Part shown: positions 1-8,889 of the stretch, one piece after another | Layout of the letters: every line of letters starts with the position of its first letter | Position numbering within the stretch: position 1 is the stretch's first letter | Assembly (NCBI GenBank): GCA_025055075.1 | Contig: JANWYV010000033.1 | Location: forward strand, 112,995 to 176,994 | DNA: 64,000 nucleotides | Direction: 5' to 3' | Source: Blastocatellia bacterium | GTDB lineage: Bacteria; Acidobacteriota; Blastocatellia; HR10 | Translations under genes and position numbers: made by a program | The notes under the pieces: model-generated | What the model was told of the DNA's origin: nothing | Database searches by the model: none | What the model saw: the letters and a program-made list of their open reading frames with translations, nothing else

Positions 1-1
1 C

Positions 2-1684
2 AAGCGAGAATATGCGATTCGAGAGGTCTTCTCCGAAGCGGTCGCGGAGGCCCATCTGGCCGGAGCGATTCATATTCAAGGTCTGGGGATGGTGGATCGC
101 CCCTACGCTTTGGCCAGCTCCGTGGATTATCTCAAACGCTATGGGATCGTGTTGCCGCACGGGTTCGCGAGCGCGCGACCGGCGCGGCATCCCGAGGTCT
201 TGCTCGCGCATGTGGTGAAATTCTCGGCGGCGCTCCATGGCTATTTGGCCGGGCCGGTCGTCTGGGATAGCCTCAATGTAGCGCTCGCACCGTATTTGGT
301 GGGCGCTGAGGATCGCGATCTCCGCCAATTGGCGCAAGCGCTCATGTTCGAACTCTCGGCTCCGGCCGTCGCGCGAGGGGGGCAAGTCGTCGCGTGCGAT
401 GTGCATCTGGATTGGGAGGTGCCGGCATATCTGGCATCTCGTCCAGCGCTCGGGCCTCAAGGTGAAGAGACGGGCGAACCCTATGCGGCATATGGGGAAG
501 TGGCGCGCCGATTTTTACGCCAATTGCTGGAGGTCTATCGAGAGGGGGACGCCGAAGGGCGGCCTTTCCTCACCCCACGTCTCGTCCTGCATCTGACGGA
601 TCGGTTCGCAACGATCGAAGGTTATCGCGAGTTCCTCGAGCTCTTGTGCGATGTCCTCGTACATCGCGGCGGCGTGCGCCTGGTCTTCGATCGGGATGAG
701 ACACGAAGCTTCTTCTTGCGATTCGGCGTTCCTTTCGAGGTTGGCCATGAGCGTGCCGAGACCTGGCGATGGCGCACAGCTGTGCTGCAAGCGATCGCCG
801 TGAACCTCCCCCGCATCGGGTATCACACCGAGGGCGACGTGCCCGCCTTCTTCGAACAGCTCACCCACGTGATGGAGTTGGCCGCGCAGGCGCATTTGGA
901 GAAGCGCATCTTCTTGGAGAAGCTGATGGCGCTTGGGGAATCGGGGCCACTCGCTCTACTGGCCTTGCGCCGCTCGGAGATGGCGTTCCTCAAGCTCGCG
1001 TGGACAACGCATCTCCTCTGTCCCTTCGGGCTGGACGAGGCGGTGTGGATGCTCACGGGCAAGCATCTGCACGAGTCCGATCAGGCCGTGGAGATGGCCT
1101 TGCGGATTACGTCCCACTTGATGCGAGAAGCTGAGCGTCTGAGTGCGAAGCATAAGGTTCGGTTCATCGTGGCCGATTCGACGGACGAAGTCGCTGCTGC
1201 CCGACTGGCGCGCCTGGATTTGAGATCTCCGTTCGCCGCGCGTGCTGCTGCGACGGTCTCCGGGGATGTGGAGCGGAATGAGGTGTACTACAGTCGGCCC
1301 TTCAAGGTGCTCCCCCAGGCTGCCGTGCGCGCTCTCGAACGCGTGCGCATCGAAGGGTTGCTTCATGACCTCGGGCCGTTCGGCGTCACGACGCCAATCT
1401 GGCTGGGAGAAAAGGCGACGGCAGCAGAGCCGCTGGCAGCACTCATCTCACGCGGATTCTTCCAAACGCATTCCGCGGGCATTCTGCTGGCGCCGGAATT
1501 CACGCTCTGCATGGAGTGCGGGCGATACGCGCGCGGCCTCCACAAGCAATGTCCGTATTGTTACAGTTCGCGACTCGACGGATTGGCGCTCGGCACATAT
1601 GCCTTCGGTCGCCTCTCGACGTGGAATCGTGGCCTTCTGGCTGAATGGCGGCATCGCTATCGCGTGGATGAGGACCTGGGGTGA
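2..1684 (+). CDS. NrdD-like protein (class III ribonucleotide reductase family), 5' truncated, probably non-catalytic
   Basis: The reading frame is open from base 2, so the N-terminus (including any ATP-cone) lies outside the window. The visible part follows the anaerobic ribonucleoside-triphosphate reductase fold: AHLAGAIHIQGLG near the start, then the RGGQVV strand, AVNLPRIGYHTEGD, and a C-terminal zinc site CMEC...CPYC. Comparison from memory with archaeal and Thermotoga NrdD shows two losses. The finger-loop region before AVNLPRIG, where NrdD has CCRL and a second Cys, contains no Cys. The radical-glycine motif (R-x-x-G-Y-Y) reads LGTYAFGR, with Tyr at the glycine position. The structural zinc cysteines remain. 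I infer an inactive or repurposed paralogue. No NrdG activase gene is adjacent. Family assignment is confident; loss of function is by-eye alignment. Confidence 0.8.
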   Translation, partial: KREYAIREVFSEAVAEAHLAGAIHIQGLGMVDRPYALASSVDYLKRYGIVLPHGFASARPARHPEVLLAHVVKFSAALHGYLAGPVVWDSLNVALAPYLVGAEDRDLRQLAQALMFELSAPAVARGGQVVACDVHLDWEVPAYLASRPALGPQGEETGEPYAAYGEVARRFLRQLLEVYREGDAEGRPFLTPRLVLHLTDRFATIEGYREFLELLCDVLVHRGGVRLVFDRDETRSFFLRFGVPFEVGHERAETWRWRTAVLQAIAVNLPRIGYHTEGDVPAFFEQLTHVMELAAQAHLEKRIFLEKLMALGESGPLALLALRRSEMAFLKLAWTTHLLCPFGLDEAVWMLTGKHLHESDQAVEMALRITSHLMREAERLSAKHKVRFIVADSTDEVAAARLARLDLRSPFAARAAATVSGDVERNEVYYSRPFKVLPQAAVRALERVRIEGLLHDLGPFGVTTPIWLGEKATAAEPLAALISRGFFQTHSAGILLAPEFTLCMECGRYARGLHKQCPYCYSSRLDGLALGTYAFGRLSTWNRGLLAEWRHRYRVDEDLG

Positions 1685-1692
1685 ACAGAGGC

Positions 1693-2187
1693 TCACCGAT
1701 GAGAGGCCGAAGTCTTCTCTCCCCATCTGAGGACGCGCACCTTCACCCGTCGCACGCCGAAGGCTCGCGCTTCTTGCACTGTGGGCATCCAAATGTCGAG
1801 CATGCGTCCACGGATGCTCAATCCTGTGTCGAGCACCGTGTAGATCCCCGAATAGGGGCCGGCCGAGAGATGAACGATCGAGCCGATCGGCAGGATCTTG
1901 GGATCAGCGGCGACAATTCCTTTACGGACGGGTTCTCCTGAAGCCGTCTTTCCAGGCAGCGAATACGCCGTCGCGAGAAACGTGAGCGCCGGAAGACGCT
2001 CGATATCCTGTCGGAGTACGTCCTCTTCCGACGGAGTCGTCACGGAGACGTTCGGAGTCGCCTCTTCCTCTCTCAACGCCCGGGCGGAAAAATAAGCGTG
2101 CGTGGAGACCATGGCGAGGAGCAGCCAGAGGAGTAGCGATGTGCTCATCCAGCCGCGCGCGGTTCCGCAAGCGCGACTTCGGCTCAT
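1693..2187 (-). CDS. 3D-domain protein (putative cell-wall lytic transglycosylase-like), membrane-anchored
   Basis: A 164-residue protein with one hydrophobic N-terminal segment (STSLLLWLLLAMVSTHA) followed by a C-terminal 3D (Asp-Asp-Asp) domain. The domain shows FLATAYSLPG, GIVAADPKILPIGSIVHL, and the Asp residues of VLDTG and MLDIWM. 3D domains are the MltA/YuiC-type double-psi barrel that cleaves peptidoglycan, so a periplasmic or extracytoplasmic wall role is likely. The start at 2187 is chosen because AGGAGG lies seven bases upstream; a longer frame to 2256 has no such signal. It converges on the NrdD-like gene with an eight-base gap. Confidence 0.8.
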   Translation of the reverse strand: MSRSRACGTARGWMSTSLLLWLLLAMVSTHAYFSARALREEEATPNVSVTTPSEEDVLRQDIERLPALTFLATAYSLPGKTASGEPVRKGIVAADPKILPIGSIVHLSAGPYSGIYTVLDTGLSIRGRMLDIWMPTVQEARAFGVRRVKVRVLRWGEKTSASHR

Positions 2188-2265
2188 CGGTCCACCTCCT
2201 GTCGCTGATCTCGCACGCACGAATTCCCCCTCGTCCGGCTCAGTCACAATCCACATGTGATTCCC

Positions 2266-4314
2266 TCACCGCGAGAAGATTCCGGAGCCAAGAATGGGGG
2301 CGATGACGAGGCTCACCACGGACATGAGCTTGATGAGGATGTTCATCGAAGGACCAGCCGTGTCCTTAAACGGATCGCCCACGGTGTCGCCCACGACGGC
2401 CGCCTTATGCGCGTCGCTCCCTTTCCCACCGAATTCGCCCTTCTCAATATGTTTCTTGGCGTTGTCCCACGCTCCCCCAGCGTTTGCCATGAGTAGGGCG
2501 AGCATCACGCCGCTCACGGTCGCACCAGCCAACATCCCGCCCAGCGCCTCTTTTCCGAAGATGAGCCCCACGAAGACAGGGGTCAGAACGGCCACCAAAC
2601 CGGGCGTGATCATCTCCCTCAATGCTGCAATCGTGGAGATGTCAATGCAGCGGGCCGTGTCAGGCTTGGCGCGTCCTTCCATGAGCCCTTTGATCTCGCG
2701 GAACTGGCGACGCACTTCTTCCACCATCTTGAAGGCCGCGCGGCCCACCGAGGCCATCGTCGAAGCGGCGATGAAGAAGGGCATGGTGCCTCCGATGAAA
2801 AGGCCGATGACGACATAGGGGCTCGTCAGATCGATCGTGGGAATCCTGGCCGCACTCTTATAGGCTGAGAAGAGTGCCAACGCCGTCAGCGCCGCGGACC
2901 CAATAGCGAATCCCTTGCCGACAGCCGCCGTTGTATTGCCCAGCGCATCCAAGCCATCGGTGATCCGGCGCACATCCGGGCCCAAGCGGCTCATCTCCGA
3001 GATCCCTCCTGCGTTATCCGCGATCGGTCCGTACGCGTCCACGGACATCACCAAGCCGATCGTCGCTAACATGCCGACGGCCGAGATGCCAATGCCGTAG
3101 AGCCCCGCGACCGTGTAGGAGAGCAGAACGGCGAGGCAGATCCCCAGAACGGGCAGGACCGTAGATTTCATTCCGACCGCGAGGCCCGTGATAATATTCG
3201 TCGCCGCACCCGTTGTCGCCGCGCGAGCGATTTCGAGAATCGGCTTCTTCGCCGTGTAATATTCGGTGATGTATCCGATGAGCAAACCCACCAGAGTCCC
3301 GCTAGCGAGCGCCCAGAAGGGACCGTAATAGACGGGGCTTTCCGGCAGGTCCAGATCGAGTGCGACGACAGCCGCCAGCGCTCCCGCGAGCATCAAAAGC
3401 GCTGCCAATGCTGTCGCCGTCCGCAGCACAGTGGCGGGATCGGCTTTCTTCAACAAACGCACCAACAGCACGCTGAGCAGCGAACTCACAGTTCCAATCG
3501 CTGCCACGAGAAGCGGCAACACCATCCACGGTAGCCGATCTCCTGGCAGTGGGATCGTCGCCGCGATCGTGATCGTCGCGATGATCGAGCCGACGTAGGA
3601 CTCGAAGAGGTCGGCACCCATGCCCGCCACGTCTCCCACGTTATCTCCTACATTGTCGGCGATCGTGGCCGGATTGCGCGGATCATCTTCGGGGATGCCG
3701 GCTTCGACTTTCCCCACCAGATCCGCTCCTACATCAGCCGTCTTCGTGTAAATGCCGCCGCCGACGCGAGCAAAGAGGGCGATGGAGCTCGCGCCCATGG
3801 CGAAACCGCTGATGATCATCGCCGTCTTATCGGGGGGGAAGCCGAGAAGCTGCGTGTACACGTAAAGAAGAAGGCCTACTCCCACTAACCCAAGGCTCGC
3901 CACCGACATCCCCATGACGGCGCCTCCGCTGAAGGCCACCATCAGTGCAGCGCGTTGACCAACCCGGCGAGCTGCTTCGGCCGTGCGCACGTTCGCTCGC
4001 GTGGCCGCTTTCATGCCGAAGAATCCGGCTAAGAGCGAGCAGAGCGCTCCGAAGACGAACGAGAGCGCCGTCTTATTTCCTTCCGGGAGTCCAAAGAAGA
4101 TCGCCGTCGCCACCACGAGGATGAAGATCGAGAGGATCTTGTACTCTCGCTTCAGGAAGACCATCGCCCCTTCGTGGATGGCGTTGGAGATTTCGATCAT
4201 CACACCCTCTCCGGCCGGCTGCCGAACGACCTGCATATACGTGAGCGCCGCGAAGCCCAATCCCATCAGCCCTAAAAGGGCCGCGATGATCATTATGCCT
4301 GTTGCCTCGAACAT
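2266..4314 (-). CDS. hppA: Membrane-bound ion-pumping pyrophosphatase, K+-dependent type
   Basis: A 682-residue polytopic membrane protein that hydrolyses pyrophosphate to pump H+ or Na+. The substrate site is seen around residues 190-235 as [13 protein letters not shown] followed by [19 protein letters not shown], and at the C-terminus as DNAKKHIE and [15 protein letters not shown]. At about residue 460 the motif reads GNTTAA; Ala at this point marks the K+-dependent subfamily, while K+-independent enzymes carry Lys. The pumped ion cannot be decided by eye. The start at 4314 ([14 protein letters not shown]) fits the usual family N-terminus and has GGGGGAGG upstream; the longer frame to 4530 adds 72 atypical residues. 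Confidence 0.95.
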   Translation of the reverse strand: MFEATGIMIIAALLGLMGLGFAALTYMQVVRQPAGEGVMIEISNAIHEGAMVFLKREYKILSIFILVVATAIFFGLPEGNKTALSFVFGALCSLLAGFFGMKAATRANVRTAEAARRVGQRAALMVAFSGGAVMGMSVASLGLVGVGLLLYVYTQLLGFPPDKTAMIISGFAMGASSIALFARVGGGIYTKTADVGADLVGKVEAGIPEDDPRNPATIADNVGDNVGDVAGMGADLFESYVGSIIATITIAATIPLPGDRLPWMVLPLLVAAIGTVSSLLSVLLVRLLKKADPATVLRTATALAALLMLAGALAAVVALDLDLPESPVYYGPFWALASGTLVGLLIGYITEYYTAKKPILEIARAATTGAATNIITGLAVGMKSTVLPVLGICLAVLLSYTVAGLYGIGISAVGMLATIGLVMSVDAYGPIADNAGGISEMSRLGPDVRRITDGLDALGNTTAAVGKGFAIGSAALTALALFSAYKSAARIPTIDLTSPYVVIGLFIGGTMPFFIAASTMASVGRAAFKMVEEVRRQFREIKGLMEGRAKPDTARCIDISTIAALREMITPGLVAVLTPVFVGLIFGKEALGGMLAGATVSGVMLALLMANAGGAWDNAKKHIEKGEFGGKGSDAHKAAVVGDTVGDPFKDTAGPSMNILIKLMSVVSLVIAPILGSGIFSR

Positions 4315-4806
4315 AGGACCGCCCGACCTCCCCCCATGAATTGGTCGTGAAAGGCTAGCACACCCGCCCGATCTTTTCAAGACCGACGTAAGCGCTCCAG
4401 ATCTCAGCAAAAGAGGCGCACGAGAGAAGGCGAAAAAATCGTAGTGCGCTTCGTTCGAAAGATTCAACGAGGGTTGAAACCGTTTGATGCGCCAGATGCT
4501 CAGCCGATCGAACTTCAAATCCGATCTCACCGCAGCCGGGATTCGCCGAGAGAGGTGACCTCCTTTGAGGCGCTGTAGTTCGACATTCCGTCCTCTCGCT
4601 CAGCGGAAGACTTCGCCTTTCCACGGAGAGACGGCTGAGATGCGATGGAGAAATGGCGAAGGTCAATGCATCAAGCCGCGCGGGGATGAGCGACAGTAAG
4701 CGAATCTGTTCGAATCAAAACGGAGCCGATGAGGCCGGCCATCGCGACCGCGGCGAAAGGCATGCTGTGAGAGCGCTCGCTCCACTTCAAGAAGTCCTGA
4801 CGCCCA
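4315..4806. other. Intergenic region between hppA and sfsA
   Basis: About 490 bases upstream of hppA, both neighbours being on the minus strand. Short open frames occur on both strands but none has a convincing ribosome site or a recognisable product. It must hold the hppA promoter. I see no strong -35/-10 pair, no tRNA and no repeat. Confidence 0.4.
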
Positions 4807-5517
4807 TCAGCAGAGGCAGGAGGGGATCTCGACAGGGATGGCGCTTTCTATCGTGATGCGGCGAAGGGTGAGTGAGCAGAGATAAGCCCAGAACTTCACG
4901 CCGGCCCGCTGAGCTTCTCGCCCAGCTTCAGCGAAATCCGGATCCGCATGCGCATCGAGCCGCAGAAGACGCGCGTCATCCCGCTGGACGAACCAAATCA
5001 CAGCGGCGTGCATCCCGTGCCGCGCCGCGCGCGCGAGCGCGCGCAAGTGACGCGCGCCTCGAGCCGTCGGAGCGTCTGGGAAGAGCGCGATGCCTCTTTC
5101 CACTCGATTGCAAGATTTCGTCTCCACAAACCAAAAGCCATCGGCCGCCCGTACGCGGAAGTCTATGCGTTCTCCCCCCAACTGGATTTCTCGCTCCCAA
5201 GAGCGCACCCCCTCTATTGGCGGGAGGCCTCCGGCGCGAAGGACCGCCTCCCACAGGCGATTCGGTATATGACTGTCCACCCCCACCCATCGGCCCTGAT
5301 GTCGGACGAGCAGCACGGTCCCCCATGTCTTACCGCGTTCCGTCGGATGAATGCGCACCGAGGCGCCGGGAACTAAAAGCTCCTTCATGCGACCGGAGTT
5401 CGGAAGATGCGCATATCGAATCGAGTCCCCGACGATGACTTCGACAGCGAAACGATTCACGCGTCGCACGACGCGACCCGGAAGAAGCGGTTGAGGGAGC
5501 GGCAGGCCAATGCGCAT
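4807..5517 (-). CDS. sfsA: SfsA family DNA/RNA nuclease-like protein
   Basis: A 236-residue SfsA homologue (sugar fermentation stimulation protein family). Visible family blocks are LPNSGRMKELL near residue 40, VDSHIPNRLW near 80, and the restriction-endonuclease-like core IDFRVR...FVETKSCNRVERGIALFPDAPTARGARHL in the middle. The acidic/Lys residues of that core (D, E-T-K) are intact. The family was first described as a regulator of mal genes in E. coli and carries a PD-(D/E)XK-like nuclease fold; its role here is unknown. A GTG directly precedes the chosen ATG and could also initiate. Length matches the family. Confidence 0.9.
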   Translation of the reverse strand: MRIGLPLPQPLLPGRVVRRVNRFAVEVIVGDSIRYAHLPNSGRMKELLVPGASVRIHPTERGKTWGTVLLVRHQGRWVGVDSHIPNRLWEAVLRAGGLPPIEGVRSWEREIQLGGERIDFRVRAADGFWFVETKSCNRVERGIALFPDAPTARGARHLRALARAARHGMHAAVIWFVQRDDARLLRLDAHADPDFAEAGREAQRAGVKFWAYLCSLTLRRITIESAIPVEIPSCLC

Positions 5518-5831
5518 CACCCATCCCTCGGGCGAAAAGAATCGGCCCCGGAAGCTCCTCCCGTTGAGAGATAGGGCTTCGCTTCGTCAGAGAAAATCAA
5601 CCCCGAAGCAAATGCTCGCTCCATTGGGCTACCTGATCTGCGCGCGGCAGCTTCCGTCACGCCTTTTCTCGCAAAGCGCACGACCCGCTAGTATACGCCA
5701 CTTCGAATCGGTTCATCTATGGGTTGTTCGGGAGAACGAGAAGTGAGAGCAAAAGCTCGCGACGGGGGAATTGTCGGGCGATCCCCTCCAGACCTTCGGC
5801 GAACGCCTCGTTCCCAAAGGCGAGCGAATCC
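5518..5831. other. Intergenic region between divergent sfsA and the FeS membrane protein
   Basis: About 310 bases between the two 5' ends. A short open frame on the minus strand (5717-5947) crosses the regulatory region downstream but resembles no family I know. No RNA gene or repeat is apparent. Confidence 0.35.
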
Positions 5832-5860
5832 TCGACAGTCAAGGCTTCCTCGCGTATCCT
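5832..5860 (+). promoter_or_regulatory. Putative sigma-70-type promoter of the FeS membrane protein gene
   Basis: TCGACA (5832-5837) and TATCCT (5855-5860) are spaced by 17 bases, matching the consensus hexamers at five and four positions. The palindromic operator described at 5870 lies just downstream, the same geometry as at 8036 and 27499. Prediction only. Confidence 0.45.
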
Positions 5861-5869
5861 TTTCCACTT

Positions 5870-5887
5870 CTCAAACGGGCGTTTGTC
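5870..5887. promoter_or_regulatory. Operator A: CAAACG-GG-CGTTTG dyad
   Basis: A perfect 6-2-6 inverted repeat (5872-5885) in the leader of the FeS membrane protein gene, 26 bases before the chosen start codon. The same core occurs at 27532-27545 and, with one mismatch, at 8067-8080. Its size and symmetry fit a TetR-family operator. The probable regulator is the TetR protein encoded at 39180, which is inference. Confidence 0.7.
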
Positions 5888-5911
5888 AAAAGCATCGTCG
5901 AGGGAAAGAGC

Positions 5912-7921
5912 ATGCCAACACGCGAGGTCTATTGGAACATTGACCATGTTTGGGTGATGTATGCTTTACTTGTCCCGACCTTGGTGATCTTCGGCTACGG
6001 CATTTACCGCCGGTACCAACTGTGGCGAAGAGGGCGACCATATGCGTTCCGATGGGGAGAGGTGCTTCCGCGCGCGAAGGTCGTCGTCCTGGAGGTGTTG
6101 GCGCATCAGCGCATGCTTCGAGAGACTTACTCTGGATTCTTTCACTTCCTTCTCTTCGCCGGATTTCTCGTCCTTTTCGTGGGCACGCTCGTCGTGATGA
6201 TTCATGAGGATTTCAAGATTCGGATCATGCAGGGCGCCTTTTATCTCTATTTTCAATCGGTTGCTCTCGACGTATTCGGGGCGTTGGCCATTTTCGGCCT
6301 GGTGATGCTCGCCGTGAAGCGCTATCTCGTTCGATCACCCCGATTGCACGTCAATGTCCCCGAGCGCGCTAATGCGCTGCGACAGCGACCTTGGGAGGAT
6401 GCCGGCCTCTTCGCCCTTGTCTTCAGCATTTTGGTCACCGGCTTTCTCATCGAAGGATTACGAATCGCGGCCACTGACGATCCGTGGGGGCATTGGTCGC
6501 CTATCGGCTGGCTCTTGGCTGAATGGTTCGAGGCTCAGTGGGACGTCGGGACGATGCGGAGTGCTCATCGGTTCCTCTGGTGGCTCCATCTGGTGCTTTC
6601 CTTCGGATTCATCGCGTGGTTGCCGTATACGAAGCTCCTGCATGTTTTCACTGCCGTGGCGAACATCTTTCTCCGTCCCATCGAGCCCGCTGGCGCGCGC
6701 CTCAAGCCACTCGACGTCGAAGCGTCCGAAGTGCTGGGCATCAATCGCATCGAGGATTTCACTTGGAAGGACTTGCTCGACTTGGACGCTTGCACCGCGT
6801 GCGGGCGGTGTCAGCAGGAATGTCCGGCCACCGCGACGGAAAAGCCACTTTCTCCGAAAACACTTATTCTCGATCTCCGGGAGGCCTTATCGACATCAGG
6901 GAAGGAGAGCGTTCCCCTCATTGGGCGGTTCGTCCGGGAGGAAACGCTTTGGTCGTGCACGACGTGCATGGCCTGTATGCAGGCCTGCCCCGTCTTCATC
7001 GAGCATGTGCCGAAGATCGTGAATCTGCGACGGTATCTCGTCATGGAGGAGGCTCGCGTGCCAGAGCTGATGGCCGAAGCACTTCGATCGCTCGAGGACC
7101 GGGGCCATCCCTTCCGAGGGACGACGCTCTCGCGCACCGACTGGTGTCGCGATCTCATGGTGCCGCATGTTCGAGAGGCCGATTCGATAGACTTCTTGCT
7201 CTGGATCGGATGTGCCTCGGCGCTCAACGAACGCAATCAACGGGTCGTTCGGGCTCTCGTCCGCGTACTGCGAGAGGCTGGTCTGCGTTTTGCTGTCCTC
7301 GGCGCGGAAGAGCGGTGCACTGGTGATCCGGCCCGTCGGATCGGAAACGAATATCTCTTCGAGCAATTCGCGCGCGAGAATATTCAACGCCTGGAGAAGT
7401 ATGACGTTCGCAAGATCGTGACCGTGTGTCCACATTGTTTCAATTGTCTCGCGCATGAATATCCTCAGTTCGGGGGAAATTACGAGGTGCTTCACCATAG
7501 CCAACTTTTGGCCGATCTCGTGAGAAGGGGACGCTTGCGTCCCTGGCAGTTCTCGGCTCAGACAGTGACGTATCATGATCCCTGCTACCTCGGGCGATAC
7601 AATGGCATCTACGAGGCTCCGCGGGATGTCGTTCAAGCGTGTGCGCACGAGCTGCGAGAGATGTCGCGTTGCCGGGATCGCGCTTTCTGTTGCGGCGCCG
7701 GGGGCGGACTGATGTGGATGGAGGAGTTGGGACGGCGCATCAATCACGAACGGGCGGCGCACGTTCTCGCGACGCAGGCTGAGGTCGTCGCCGTCTCCTG
7801 TCCCTTTTGCTTGATCATGCTGGAGGACGGAGTCAAAGCGAAGGCCGAGGGGCGAGCGATCGAGACTCTCGACATCGCCGAGCTTCTGGAGCGCGCCTTA
7901 GGTAAGGGCGAGGAGCATTAG
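5912..7921 (+). CDS. Membrane heterodisulfide-reductase-like FeS protein, probable ETF:menaquinone oxidoreductase
   Basis: A 669-residue protein with three parts. The N-terminal third carries about five membrane helices of the NarI/HdrE cytochrome-b type (for example VWVMYALLVPTLVIFGYGIY). Two ferredoxin-type 4Fe-4S motifs follow (CTACGRCQQECP and CTTCMACMQACP). The C-terminal part has two cysteine-rich CCG domains (VTVCPHCFNC and FCCGAGGGLMW...SCPFC). This architecture is that of the EMO proteins that pass electrons from ETF to menaquinone in acyl-CoA-oxidising bacteria. An etfBA pair and several acyl-CoA dehydrogenases in this window support that role. The start at 5912 is chosen because GAGGG lies at proper distance, the N-terminus is then family-like, and the operator at 5870 falls in the leader instead of in coding sequence. 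Confidence 0.85.
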   Translation: MPTREVYWNIDHVWVMYALLVPTLVIFGYGIYRRYQLWRRGRPYAFRWGEVLPRAKVVVLEVLAHQRMLRETYSGFFHFLLFAGFLVLFVGTLVVMIHEDFKIRIMQGAFYLYFQSVALDVFGALAIFGLVMLAVKRYLVRSPRLHVNVPERANALRQRPWEDAGLFALVFSILVTGFLIEGLRIAATDDPWGHWSPIGWLLAEWFEAQWDVGTMRSAHRFLWWLHLVLSFGFIAWLPYTKLLHVFTAVANIFLRPIEPAGARLKPLDVEASEVLGINRIEDFTWKDLLDLDACTACGRCQQECPATATEKPLSPKTLILDLREALSTSGKESVPLIGRFVREETLWSCTTCMACMQACPVFIEHVPKIVNLRRYLVMEEARVPELMAEALRSLEDRGHPFRGTTLSRTDWCRDLMVPHVREADSIDFLLWIGCASALNERNQRVVRALVRVLREAGLRFAVLGAEERCTGDPARRIGNEYLFEQFARENIQRLEKYDVRKIVTVCPHCFNCLAHEYPQFGGNYEVLHHSQLLADLVRRGRLRPWQFSAQTVTYHDPCYLGRYNGIYEAPRDVVQACAHELREMSRCRDRAFCCGAGGGLMWMEELGRRINHERAAHVLATQAEVVAVSCPFCLIMLEDGVKAKAEGRAIETLDIAELLERALGKGEEH

Positions 7922-7946
7922 CCCGAGTCGCTGCGAGAGCCCTCGG

Positions 7947-7961
7947 TAGGGGGACGCCCTA
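7947..7961 (+). terminator. Weak hairpin after the FeS protein gene
   Basis: TAGGG and CCCTA can pair around a five-base loop, 25 bases past the stop codon. There is no clear run of T, so termination is only a suggestion. Confidence 0.25.
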
Positions 7962-8035
7962 TATCCCAAGACATGCGGTGGGGGCAATGCGGATTTCCTC
8001 GATGGTCTCCCCGAAATGGGCGGGGAAAAGGGGAC

Positions 8036-8064
8036 TTGACTCGATGGGCGAGGTGTGGTAATTT
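8036..8064 (+). promoter_or_regulatory. Putative promoter of the 8.2-17.8 kb operon
   Basis: TTGACT (8036-8041) is followed after 17 bases by TAATTT (8059-8064). The -10 match is poor, but the spacing is ideal and the operator at 8065 starts immediately after it, as in the two other units. Confidence 0.5.
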
Positions 8065-8082
8065 ACCAAACGGTTGTTTGAT
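8065..8082. promoter_or_regulatory. Operator B: CAAACG-GT-TGTTTG
   Basis: The second copy of the dyad seen at 5872 and 27532, with the right half-site differing by one base (TGTTTG for CGTTTG). It is placed over the expected transcription start, where a bound repressor would block RNA polymerase. The mismatch could mean weaker binding. Confidence 0.6.
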
Positions 8083-8218
8083 GACGGATGTGGGAGCTCG
8101 TAGCGCGAGGTTGGCCTTGAGGAGCGAGGGGGGCAGCCTCTGGGCAGCGTTCGAGCGGATGTGAAAGGGTTCGGAAAATCGAAGGATGCGTCCGGCTGGT
8201 CCTGTCTCGAGGACTGGG

Positions 8219-8869
8219 ATGGCGGTAGCCTGTCAGGCCCTCGCGGGTATTTTCTTCGAATCGGCTGACCAATCCAACGCGTTTGAAGAAAGCAACGTGT
8301 CAGGATCCTCATCGACCTGTATCTCTGTGAAGGCTGTGGATCATATCGCCATCGCCGTGTGGTCCATTGAGGAAGCGCTCGTCCTGTTCCAAGATGTTCT
8401 CGGCGGCGAGTTCCTCATGGGCGGAGATGATGAGAGGTTGGGCATCCGGACCGTCCAACTGCGCCTTCCGCCGGGTGTGAAGATCGAATTGTTACAGCCG
8501 ATCCGTGACGATTCCTTCCTTCATCGCTTCTTGCGGCACCGGGGACCAGGCGTCCATCATCTCACGATCATCGTTTCTGATCTCGAAGCTGCTCTGGAGC
8601 AGTTCCGCGCTCTTGGATTTGAAACGATTGGCACTGATCTTTCCTCCCCGACGTGGCGGGAGACATTCCTTCGACCGAAATCCACTTTTGGGGTTCTCTT
8701 GCAGGTCGTGGACACGACGCTTCGCTGGGACCAGCCTATTGAGGGTATCACGCTCGAGGACGTGCTGAGGGGGCACGTCCAATGGTGGGAGGATCGACCC
8801 AGACTTCGATCACCTGCCGATCTCAGGAAAGAGGATGGAGAAAATGGGGGGCCTTCGGAAAACTCTTGA
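8219..8869 (+). CDS. VOC family protein, methylmalonyl-CoA epimerase-like
   Basis: A 216-residue vicinal-oxygen-chelate protein. After about 35 unconserved residues it reads VKAVDHIAIAVWSIEEALVLFQDVLGG, then VKIELLQP and GPGVHHLTIIVSDLEAAL. His of DHIAI, Glu of IELL and His of GVHHL are the usual metal ligands of the epimerase/glyoxalase fold. Methylmalonyl-CoA or another branched 2-methylacyl-CoA is a reasonable substrate given the neighbours. The start is uncertain: ATG 8219 has GAGG upstream, ATG 8186 is possible, and a GTG at 8327 begins exactly at the domain. It is the first gene after operator B. Confidence 0.75.
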   Translation: MAVACQALAGIFFESADQSNAFEESNVSGSSSTCISVKAVDHIAIAVWSIEEALVLFQDVLGGEFLMGGDDERLGIRTVQLRLPPGVKIELLQPIRDDSFLHRFLRHRGPGVHHLTIIVSDLEAALEQFRALGFETIGTDLSSPTWRETFLRPKSTFGVLLQVVDTTLRWDQPIEGITLEDVLRGHVQWWEDRPRLRSPADLRKEDGENGGPSENS

Positions 8870-8889
8870 TGAGAAAGGGGGCGAGAGCT

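Noticed and set aside
4315..4530. A 72-residue N-terminal extension of the pyrophosphatase
   Set aside because: The extension is not family-like; [10 protein letters not shown] at 4314 is a standard start with a purine-rich site upstream.
4355..4666. A 103-codon minus-strand frame upstream of hppA
   Set aside because: No homology or start signal; it fills the region where the hppA promoter must lie.
5717..5947. A 76-codon minus-strand frame upstream of the FeS membrane protein
   Set aside because: It covers the promoter, operator and first codons of that gene, lacks a good ribosome site and matches nothing known.
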